DNA of 50,217 bases from Lachnospiraceae bacterium (GTDB lineage: Bacteria > Bacillota > Clostridia > Lachnospirales > Lachnospiraceae), in NCBI GenBank assembly GCA_022793065.1, contig JAAWCE010000061.1, positions 1 through 50,217 of the forward strand, given 5' to 3'. Positions 33,593 through 42,000 of the stretch are shown here, in pieces; positions within the stretch are counted from its first letter, which is position 1; every line of letters begins with the position of its first letter. The notes beneath the pieces were generated by a model. That model did not search any database. It saw nothing but the letters and a program-made list of their open reading frames with translations, and was not told where the DNA came from. The translations under genes and the position numbers were made by a program.

Positions 33593-34516
33593 ATGCCGGC
33601 ATCCGATTACATATTAGAAGAGATATTGTGCACAGCCAGGCGGGCGGGCGCCAGCGATGTACACTTGACCGCAGGCAGTCCGCCCAGGATGCGTGTGCGC
33701 GGTGAATTGATGATAATGGAATATGCCAGATTGGTTCCGGCTGAGACATTGGATATGTTGCTTAGGATTTTGCCGGAGGGACAGAGAGAGCTTTTTGAAG
33801 AGAGAGGAGAATATGATTTTTCATGTTCGCTTGTCAAAGGCGGTCGCTGTCGCGTTAATGCTTACAAACAGAGGGGAAACGTGACGCTTGTAGTGCGGTT
33901 GGTGGATGCGGAGGCTCCTTCTGCGGAGGCGTTAGGATTGCCCAAATCCGTGATAGATTTGTTTCGGCTTAAGCAGGGGCTGGTGTTGGTGACAGGCGCT
34001 TCGGGAAGCGGCAGGTCTACCACTTTGGGGGCGTTAATTGATCAAGTCAATACACATAGAAGCGCCAATATTATTACTTTAGAAAATCCTGTTGAGTATT
34101 TGCATACTCATAAGTTATCTATGGTGAATCAACGCGAGATCGGTATAGACAGCAGGGATTATGTCAGCGCCTTGCGGGCGGTGTTAAGAGAAGATGCGGA
34201 TGTAATTTTGGTGGCGGAGCTTGTTGACCATGAAACGGTCAGAGAGGCAATTGTCGCAGCGGAGACGGGGCGTTTGGTATTTGCGGCCGTATGTGCGCCT
34301 GGAATTACAGATGCGATAGAGCGTGTGACAGAAGGCTTTGAAGCGAATGGACAAAAACAGATTCGTATGAGGCTGGCTAATGTGCTGCAGGCGGTAGTAT
34401 ATCAGGAATTATTACCTTCAGAGGAAGGGCGGACTGCAGTGTTTGAGGTTTTGCATATGGGCGATGCGGAAAGGAAAATACTTTGCGAGGGCAGGTATTG
34501 TGCATTGAACAGGTAA
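33593..34516 (+). CDS. PilT-like secretion ATPase with eroded catalytic motifs
   Basis: The 307-residue protein aligns by eye with PilT, the retraction ATPase of type IV pili: ASDVHLTAGSPPRMRVRGEL at the start, LVLVTGASGSGRSTTLGALI (about 129-148), TLENPVEYLHTHKLSMVNQR, ALRAVLREDADVILVAELVD and AAETGRLVF. Key residues differ: the Walker A Lys is Arg, the Asp box EDP is ENP, Walker B GExR is AELV, and both His-box histidines are lost (GRLVFAAVCAPG). The frame is intact, so the protein may be a structural or regulatory paralogue. The start at 33593 has GGGAGGAG. No other pilus gene is in the window. Confidence 0.78.
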   Translation: MPASDYILEEILCTARRAGASDVHLTAGSPPRMRVRGELMIMEYARLVPAETLDMLLRILPEGQRELFEERGEYDFSCSLVKGGRCRVNAYKQRGNVTLVVRLVDAEAPSAEALGLPKSVIDLFRLKQGLVLVTGASGSGRSTTLGALIDQVNTHRSANIITLENPVEYLHTHKLSMVNQREIGIDSRDYVSALRAVLREDADVILVAELVDHETVREAIVAAETGRLVFAAVCAPGITDAIERVTEGFEANGQKQIRMRLANVLQAVVYQELLPSEEGRTAVFEVLHMGDAERKILCEGRYCALNR

Positions 34517-34524
34517 ATATGTTT

Positions 34525-34543
34525 CCGGGCGCTGGGCGCCCGG
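34525..34543 (+). terminator. GC-rich hairpin after the PilT-like gene
   Basis: CCGGGCGC and GCGCCCGG form a perfect 8-bp stem with a 3-nt loop directly after the stop codon. There is no T-run, so it may be a weak terminator or 3' stabiliser. Confidence 0.5.
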
Positions 34544-34929
34544 AGTAGTTTATGATAATTCTGTTTTATAAGTTCTTATAGATTTTCTGGTATTATCAGA
34601 TTTTGGCAGAAAAGTAATCTTCTTTATTCTGCAAAATTTCCCCAATTTTTAACATATGAGTGATAATGTATTTAAAATTAAATCTTATTTTTCTGTGGTA
34701 AGTCTTGTTATCGTAGTAGTTATCTTATCATCGGCATGGTATACATAAAGGTATCTTGCTTTTCTTCTATAGTATTTCCCATAATGTGATTTTAGATAGG
34801 GTAATGTGTATGGCTTGCTTATTTTATATAAAGTTTTTGTGCTTTTACAGGTAAGGTGCGTGAGTGATTCATTGCGCCTGGTTTCAAAATCCCAGTGGCT
34901 TCATTTTGGGGAGATAAAGGAGGTAGTTT
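34544..34929. other. Intergenic leader region upstream of comM
   Basis: No gene is supported. A 30-codon hydrophobic frame at 34656-34748 has no ribosome binding site. The AT-rich sequence from 34560 to 34850 probably contains the promoter of comM, but no pair of hexamers stands out. A partial inverted repeat (AAAATCCC/TTTTGGG) lies about 34885-34910. Confidence 0.35.
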
Positions 34930-36483
34930 ATGTATAGTACTATTTATTCAGGTGCGCTTTTAGGAATCAAGTCTTATCTTGTTTCCGTGGAAGTGGACAT
35001 TTCCAGAGGACTTCCGGCCTTTTATATGGTAGGTTTTCTGAGTACGGAGGTCAGAGAATCCAGAGAACGTGTGGTTGTGGCGTTAAAAAATGTAGGATTG
35101 GATCTTCCCCCTTGCCGAGTTACGGTAAATTTGTCTCCGGCGGACAGAAAAAAAGAAGGGACGGCTTTTGACCTTCCGATTGCTGTGGGAATGTTGGAAT
35201 CGTTGGAAATGATTTCTCATGGTGCGGCAGAAAATATTTTATTTTTGGGTGAATTGGGCCTGGACGGAGAAGTGAAGGCGGTGAAAGGTGTGCTTCCCAT
35301 TGTCCGGGAAGCGGCCGCAAAGGGGATGAAAGAGTGCATTGTTCCGAAAGCCAATGTGAGAGAAGGGGCGGTAATTCCAGGGATCAGAGTGAGAGGTGCC
35401 GGTAATATATTGGATATTATTCATTTCCTGACGGCGAAACAAGAAGAAAGAGAAAAAATTCTTCCGGTGAATTGGGTAGATACGGCGGGCCTTTTTGGGG
35501 AAGATGTCAGTACAGGGGGAGAAAAGCCTGATTTCAGTGATGTCACAGGGCAGGATATGGCCAGAAGGGCAGCGGAAATTGCAGCGGCAGGCTTCCATAA
35601 TTTGCTTATGGTAGGACCACCGGGCGCGGGAAAGTCTATGATTGCCAAAAGAATTCCGGGGATTCTGCCGTCTCTTACATTGGAAGAAAGCCTGGAAGTG
35701 ACATCCATAGCCAGCGTGGCAGGGTTAATGGAGGAAGGGGAGGCGCTGGTGACGGAGCGGCCTTTTAAAAGTCCCCATCATACTATATCTCAGCCGGCTT
35801 TGATTGGTGGAAATGCCATGCCAAGACCAGGAATGATATCATTGGCACATAGAGGCGTTCTTTTTCTGGACGAGCTGCCGGAATTTCAGAGAACAGTATT
35901 AGATGCTTTGCGTCAGCCTATGGAAGATAGGCGGGTGAATATTGCACGTGCAAGCGGCAATGTAACGTATCCCAGTGATTTTATGTTGGTTTGTGCGATG
36001 AATCCCTGTCCGTGTGGGTATTATCCGGATAAAAACAAATGCCGTTGTACAGGGCCTCAGGTGAGAAGGTATATGGGGAGAATATCGGGGCCTATTTTAG
36101 ACAGGATTGACTTATGCGTAGAATTGCAGTCGGTAGATTTTTTCAGTCTGAAGGAAAGATATAAAGAGGAAAGCAGCGAAGAAATCAGAAAGCGGGTCAG
36201 CAGGGCAAGACAGTGTCAAAAGGATAGATTTGAAGGGACAAATTATCGTTTTAATGCGGATATTGAAGCTTCTGCTATAGGGAAATATTGTACGATTGGG
36301 GAAGAAGAACAGCAATGTATGGAACAGCTTTATTCTTCTCTACAGCTTAGTGCCAGGGCATATCATCGTATTTTAAGAGTGGCAAGAACCATAGCGGATT
36401 TAGAGCAAACGGATAAAATCAAGGTGGAACATTTGATGGAAGCTTCGTTTTACAGGCCTTCGCTGGAATATTGGGGATGTTGA
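34930..36483 (+). CDS. comM: YifB/ComM family Mg-chelatase-like AAA+ ATPase
   Basis: The 517-residue protein has the N-terminal Lon-like domain (VEVDISRGLPAFYMVGF; VTVNLSPADRKKEGTAFDLP), an AAA+ module with Walker A VGPPGAGKSM (about 226-235), FKSPHHTISQPALIGG, Walker B GVLFLDELPEF (about 311-321) and CAMNPCPCGYYPD. It ends with the YifB C-terminal helices (AYHRILRVARTIADLE). ComM is a hexameric helicase that helps branch migration during natural transformation. It is followed 28 bp later by dprA, which fits a DNA-uptake role. The start has a consensus AAAGGAGG. Confidence 0.93.
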   Translation: MYSTIYSGALLGIKSYLVSVEVDISRGLPAFYMVGFLSTEVRESRERVVVALKNVGLDLPPCRVTVNLSPADRKKEGTAFDLPIAVGMLESLEMISHGAAENILFLGELGLDGEVKAVKGVLPIVREAAAKGMKECIVPKANVREGAVIPGIRVRGAGNILDIIHFLTAKQEEREKILPVNWVDTAGLFGEDVSTGGEKPDFSDVTGQDMARRAAEIAAAGFHNLLMVGPPGAGKSMIAKRIPGILPSLTLEESLEVTSIASVAGLMEEGEALVTERPFKSPHHTISQPALIGGNAMPRPGMISLAHRGVLFLDELPEFQRTVLDALRQPMEDRRVNIARASGNVTYPSDFMLVCAMNPCPCGYYPDKNKCRCTGPQVRRYMGRISGPILDRIDLCVELQSVDFFSLKERYKEESSEEIRKRVSRARQCQKDRFEGTNYRFNADIEASAIGKYCTIGEEEQQCMEQLYSSLQLSARAYHRILRVARTIADLEQTDKIKVEHLMEASFYRPSLEYWGC

Positions 36484-36511
36484 TAATATAGCAATGGAAA
36501 GGGGATAGGAG

Positions 36512-37720
36512 ATGACTTTGGAAGAATGTAAAGAAAGGGAGAAAATATATGCCTGTTGGCTATGCAACTTTCCATATATTGGAAACGGGCAGATACATCG
36601 GCTGTCTGAACTCTGTGGAGGACCGGAAGGAGTTTATCTGGCAAAACCTGAAATTTGGGGAAATGTACTTTCACCACAGCAAACGGCGCGGTTGAAAGAA
36701 TATACTGCAAACTGGCGCCCGGAGAAATCCTATCATGAAATACAGGCAAAGGGAATCAGGATCGTAACTGTAAAGGATACAGACTATCCTGACAGGCTAA
36801 GGGAAATTTCGGATGCCCCCTATTGTCTGTTTGTCAAAGGGAAGCTTCCCGATGAGGAAGCGCCGGCTGTAGCCGTCATTGGAGCCAGAGAATGTTCTGA
36901 ATATGGTAAATATGTGGCAAATTTGCTTGGAAGAGTGCTTGGAAAATATAAAGTTACAGTGATTAGCGGAATGGCACGAGGGATTGACGGTATCAGTCAA
37001 ATGGCGGCGCTGGAAGCAGGGGGCAGTTCCATAGGGGTGCTGGGATGCGGTGTGGATATTTGTTATCCGGCCCAGAATAAAGCGTTGTATGAAAGGCTGA
37101 TAAGGGAAGGAGGGGTAATTTCTTCATATCCCCTTAGTACGCCTGCACGTCCGCAGAATTTTCCGCCGCGCAATCGTATTGTCAGCGGTTTGGCAGATGT
37201 GATTATAGTGGTGGAGGCCAGGATAAAAAGCGGGACATTGATTACTGTGGATATGGCGTTGGAACAGGGCAGAGAGGTATATGTGGTGCCGGGCCGTGTA
37301 ACAGACAGATTAAGCGACGGTTGCAATCGTTTGATCAGACAGGGAGCGGGCGTGTTGTGGAATCTGGAAGAATTTGTGGAGGAATTATGGGCAATACGAA
37401 ATAGAAAAAAGGGAAATTGTCATGTAAGAATGTCAAATAGTAATTTGTGCTGGGACAGTGGTATGAAAACGGAAAAGGAGCAATATAATCCTTACTGTGG
37501 AGGCGCTGAAATGGGGACTGCAAAAATTATAAAATTGTCTTCTGAACTGACTTCCATTTATGAAGTGCTTGATTTCAGTCCACAATCTGCGGAAGAAATC
37601 AGAGGAAAGCTTGCCGGGAAGTTTGAAGAACGACAGATAATGATGCTGCTCATGGAGCTATGCGTGGAGAAAATGGCAATACAGATCAGCCCAGGACGTT
37701 TTTGCAGAGGAAAAGGATAA
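36512..37720 (+). CDS. dprA: DNA-processing protein DprA
   Basis: The 402-residue protein loads RecA on incoming single-stranded DNA. It has an N-terminal SAM-like helical region, the Rossmann-fold core with VAVIGARECSEYGKYVA (about 117-133), VISGMARGIDGISQMAALEA (about 150-169), GVLGCGVDICYPAQN, FPPRNRIVSGLAD and SGTLITVDMALEQGREVYVV, and a C-terminal winged helix (DFSQSAEEIRGKLAG-like, about 355-400). Between core and winged helix lies a low-complexity stretch of about 40 residues. The start has GGGGATAGGAG. It probably shares a transcript with comM. Confidence 0.94.
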   Translation: MTLEECKEREKIYACWLCNFPYIGNGQIHRLSELCGGPEGVYLAKPEIWGNVLSPQQTARLKEYTANWRPEKSYHEIQAKGIRIVTVKDTDYPDRLREISDAPYCLFVKGKLPDEEAPAVAVIGARECSEYGKYVANLLGRVLGKYKVTVISGMARGIDGISQMAALEAGGSSIGVLGCGVDICYPAQNKALYERLIREGGVISSYPLSTPARPQNFPPRNRIVSGLADVIIVVEARIKSGTLITVDMALEQGREVYVVPGRVTDRLSDGCNRLIRQGAGVLWNLEEFVEELWAIRNRKKGNCHVRMSNSNLCWDSGMKTEKEQYNPYCGGAEMGTAKIIKLSSELTSIYEVLDFSPQSAEEIRGKLAGKFEERQIMMLLMELCVEKMAIQISPGRFCRGKG

Positions 37721-37738
37721 AAAACGCACAAACAATCA

Positions 37739-37767
37739 TAGGCAAGAATTGAAAATTATGATATGAT
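37739..37767 (+). promoter_or_regulatory. Likely promoter of ispG
   Basis: TAGGCA (37739-37744), a 17-bp spacer and TATGAT (37762-37767) give a plausible start near 37775. The leader of about 180 nt would contain the structured repeat. Confidence 0.45.
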
Positions 37768-37780
37768 GGAAAAAGCGATT

Positions 37781-37953
37781 CTAAGGGCGACGGAGAGCAG
37801 AAACGGAACTGGAATCAAAGAAACGGAACTGGAATAAAAAAACAGATTCGGAACGCAGAAGCCCGGAAGAAATTTTCAGATGTGCCTTAAACAGATGAAA
37901 ATTGCTTCCCTGTAAGGGCATCGAAGAGCAGAAACGGAACTGGAATAGGAGAT
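37781..37953 (+). repeat. Structured 5'-UTR repeat, copy 3 with partial extra copy (before ispG)
   Basis: The full unit (37841-37945) is a diverged relative of the repeats before the BceA-type gene and has the same orientation with respect to its gene. The main stem is kept: GGAAG-a-AATTTTCA (37865-37878) pairs with TGAAAATT-g-CTTCC (37896-37909), enclosed by GCCC/GGGC, with a CCC-loop-GGG hairpin. It ends GGAACTGGAATAGGAG, which is the Shine-Dalgarno site of ispG. A truncated second end (37781-37835) repeats the segment AAACGGAACTGGAA. Confidence 0.8.
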
Positions 37954-37957
37954 TAAA

Positions 37958-39010
37958 ATGTACAGAGAACATACAAAAACAGTAAAAATAGGGGATAAAA
38001 TAATCGGCGGCGGGAATCCGGTGCTGATACAATCTATGACGAATACAAGGACACAGGATATAAGCGCCACAGTGGACCAAATTCTTAAGTTGGAACAAGC
38101 CGGCTGTGAAATCATCCGATGTACGGTACCGGATATGGAAGCTGCGAGAGCTTTTGCAGAGATAAAAAAACAGATTCATATTCCACTGGTGGCAGATATC
38201 CATTTCGATTATAAACTTGCCATTGCCGCCATGGAAAACGGTGCGGATAAAATACGTATCAATCCCGGTAATATAGGCGGACCGGATAAGGTAAAGGCGG
38301 TTGTAGATGCGGCAAAGGAGCGGAAGATTCCCATTCGCATCGGCGTCAACAGCGGTTCTTTAGAAAAAGGTCTGTTAGAAAAATACGGTGGGGTGACTGC
38401 AGAGGGAATTGTAGAAAGTGCGCTGGATAAAGTGCGTATGGTGGAGACGGCAGGCTATGACAATCTGGTAATCAGCATCAAATCCTCGGATGTGCTGATG
38501 TGTGTCAGGGCACATGAGCTTTTGTCGGAAAAGACCAACTATCCATTACATGTGGGAATTACTGAGTCAGGAACGATACAGAGCGGAAATATCAAATCGG
38601 CTGTGGGATTGGGGATTATCTTATATCAAGGTATGGGCGATACCATACGTGTGTCGCTGACAGGGGATCCTGTGGAGGAAATAAAGTCGGCAAAGCTGAT
38701 TCTGCGCACATTGGGATTGCGTAAAGGAGGCATTGAGGTGGTATCCTGTCCTACCTGTGGCAGAACCAGAATTGACTTGATTGGTCTGGCGGCCAAAGTG
38801 GAGAAAATGGTAGAGGATTATCCGCTGGATATCAAGGTTGCGGTCATGGGATGCGCCGTAAATGGTCCTGGAGAGGCAAGGGAAGCGGATATCGGTATTG
38901 CAGGAGGCGACGGGGAGGGGCTGTTGATTAAAAAAGGCGAAATCATCCGTAAGGTGCCGGAAGAACAATTGTTGAGTGTGCTGAAGGAAGAGTTGGATCA
39001 CTGGAAATGA
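37958..39010 (+). CDS. ispG: 4-hydroxy-3-methylbut-2-en-1-yl diphosphate synthase (flavodoxin)
   Basis: IspG (GcpE) is the 4Fe-4S enzyme of the penultimate MEP-pathway step, converting methylerythritol cyclodiphosphate to HMBPP. The 350-residue protein has IGGGNPVLIQSMTNTRTQD near the start, PLVADIHFDYKLAIAAMENG, RINPGNIGG and IRIGVNSGSLEK. The cluster cysteines are in SCPTCGRTRID (about 264-274) and VAVMGCAVNGPGEAREADIG (about 296-315). The length is typical of the bacterial short form. The start has AGGAG supplied by the upstream repeat. Its stop overlaps the polC start (AAATGATG), so the two are translationally coupled. Confidence 0.97.
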   Translation: MYREHTKTVKIGDKIIGGGNPVLIQSMTNTRTQDISATVDQILKLEQAGCEIIRCTVPDMEAARAFAEIKKQIHIPLVADIHFDYKLAIAAMENGADKIRINPGNIGGPDKVKAVVDAAKERKIPIRIGVNSGSLEKGLLEKYGGVTAEGIVESALDKVRMVETAGYDNLVISIKSSDVLMCVRAHELLSEKTNYPLHVGITESGTIQSGNIKSAVGLGIILYQGMGDTIRVSLTGDPVEEIKSAKLILRTLGLRKGGIEVVSCPTCGRTRIDLIGLAAKVEKMVEDYPLDIKVAVMGCAVNGPGEAREADIGIAGGDGEGLLIKKGEIIRKVPEEQLLSVLKEELDHWK

Positions 39011-42000
39011 TGACGACACAGAAACTTTTTTTTGATGTATTTCCTACTTTGAAGATTCAGGGGACATTACATGATATTTTGGAACAGGCAAAGATTGAGA
39101 GAGTGTCTGCAACAAAACAGAAAGACAGACTTTCGGTTTATTTATTCAGCACTCGTTTGATTTTAAAGGAAGATATCCGAATGACGGAGCGGGAAATAAA
39201 GAGACAATTGTTTCCCAACGTCTCCTTATTGATCAGAATACGTGAGCGTTTTGAGCTTTCTGCACAGTATACGCCTGAGAATCTGATGGATATATACAGA
39301 GAGAGTATATTGAGCGAATTGCAGGAATATAGTCATATTGAGTATAATGCCTTCCGCACGGCGGATATTTCTTATCCGAACCAGGAAAAGGTACTTCTCA
39401 CTATTGAAGACACCGTTCTGAACAGAAGTAAAGAGGGGGAGCTTGTCCGCGTGCTGGAGAAGATATTGGTAGAACGCTGTGGGCTGAATGTTGGGATTGA
39501 GGTGGCTTATAAAGAGGCATGCACAGGAAAATATGCTCAGGATGATGCGCTGCGGATTCAGATGAGAGTGAATGAAATTTATCAGCGCACAAAGAACGCC
39601 GCTGGGAAAGCGGCGGAGGCAGACGGAAGCATAAATCAGAATCATGGAGAGCAGAATTCCGCATATGGCGGTATGGGAAGAACGGCGGACAGCGCACATA
39701 GTGGAAAACAGCGTTCCAATGGCCATATGGACAACCACAGGGGCAGCATGAAGAATTCCGGCGAAAATGGTGCCGCCGGTCAAAAAGCAGGTGTGGAAAC
39801 AGCCGGTTTTGGTGGGAAGAACGTGGGGGGATATCAAGCAGGTAATAGTTCAGAACAGGAGCATAACGGAAGCAGCGGCCAATTAAGGGCTGGTTCGGCA
39901 AACGCTTCCGGTGCGGCGGGCAGCAGTATGCCCCAGGGCTACAGTAGTCTTAAAGGGAAGTCGGGCGGATTGACGCAAAGTTATGGCGCGTCAGGAAAGT
40001 CAGGGAACTTTAGGAGAGGAGAATTCCGAAGGAGCGGGGAGTATGGACATTCTTTAAAACAATCGGACAACCCTGATGTGCTGTATGGGCGTGATTTCGA
40101 CGAGGAATGTATGCCCATTGAGGATATTGTAGGTGAATTGGGAGATGTAACCATACGAGGCTCCATATTAAAGCTGGACAGCCGTGAAATAAAAAATGAA
40201 AAGACAATTGTTACCTTTGATGTGACGGATTATACGGATACCATTACCATTAAGCTGTTTACAAAAAATGAATTTGTGAAGGAGCTGATGGGAAGTCTCA
40301 AACCAGGAACTTTTGTGAAGATAAAAGGCGTTGCCACACTGGATAAATTTGATCACGAGATTACCATTGGTTCGCTGACGGGTATTAAAAAAATATCTGA
40401 TTTTACGACAATGCGCATGGATACGGCGCCGCACAAACGTGTGGAGCTTCATTGTCATACCAAAATGAGTGATATGGATGGCGTGTCTGAAGTGAAGGAT
40501 ATTGTAAAACGTGCGTATAAATGGGGGCATAGCGCCATTGCAATTACAGATCATGGCGTGGTGCAGGGATATACGAACGCCAACCATGTATGGGATGATT
40601 TATGGGGGGCAGAGAAGGCGAAGCGTAAGGAAGCGGGGGATGCCAATCCTGACAGACAAGATTTTTTTAAGGTAATATATGGTTTGGAAGCTTATCTGGT
40701 GGACGATTTGAAAGAAATTGTCACCGGGGACAGAGGACAGAATCTTGCCGAAGATTTTGTGGTATTTGATATAGAAACCACTGGCTTTTCACCTGTGAAT
40801 AATCGTATTATTGAAATCGGCGCTGTAAAGGTTTCGGGAGGGGAGGTGACAGAAAGATTTTCCACTTTTGTTAATCCTCAGGTACCCATTCCATTTGAAA
40901 TTGAAAAACTCACCGGTATCAGGGATGATATGGTGCAGGACGCCCCCTTAATCGAGGAAATACTGCCGCAGTTTTTGGCATTTTCCAGAGGATGTGTACT
41001 GGTGGCGCATAATGCCGGATTTGACATGAGTTTTATTATTGAGAATGTTAGGCGTTTGGGAATTTCCATACCAGAAATAGAGGGAAGTGAGGACAGACTG
41101 GCCAAGGGGCAGACACCGAACCTGGATATAGCAGAGAAAGGACAGGGAAATGCAGGAGGAATGTTTACATATGTGGACACGGTGGGAATTGCAAGGGTGC
41201 TTCTGCCGGACCAGGCAAAACATACTTTGGACGCAGTGGCAAAGACTTTGAATATTTCCCTGGAAAACCACCATCGGGCAGTGGATGATGCGGAATGTAC
41301 TGCATGGATATTTGTTAAATTTATCAAAATGTTGGCGGAGCAAAACATTCATACATTGGCGCAAGTAAATGCGTTAGGAGCGTCAAGCGATGAGATGGTG
41401 AAAAAGCTTCCTTCTTATCATGCCATTATTTTAGCAAAAAATGATTTGGGACGCATTAATCTATATAGATTGGTATCGGAATCCCATTTGAAATATTTCC
41501 ACAGGAATCCCAGAATACCCAAAAGTCTTGTGATGAAATATCGTGAGGGGCTTATTCTGGGAAGTGCCTGTGAAGCGGGGGAATTGTACAGGGCATTGCT
41601 GGACGGTCAGAGTGATATGCAGATTGCGAGGCTGGTGAAATTCTATGATTATCTGGAAATTCAGCCCACGGGGAATAATAAATTTATGATAGCATCTGAA
41701 CGGATGCGGGATATTAATTCCATTGAAGATATTCAAAATATCAATCGTCGTATTGTAAAGCTGGGCGAACAATTCCGCAAACCCGTGGTGGCAACCTGTG
41801 ATGTACATTTCCTTGATCCGGAAGATGAAGTGTATCGTCGTATTATCATGACAGGAAAGGGATTTGCCGATGCCGATGACCAGGCGCCTTTGTATCTGCA
41901 TACCACGGACGAAATGCTGGAAGAATTCTCTTACTTAGGGAGTGACAAGGCATATGAAATTGTGGTAAAAAACACCAATATGATAGCAGATATGATAGAG

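Noticed and set aside
34656..34748. 30-codon hydrophobic ORF upstream of comM
   Set aside because: The upstream sequence is pyrimidine-rich with no Shine-Dalgarno site; the composition could be chance in AT-rich DNA.
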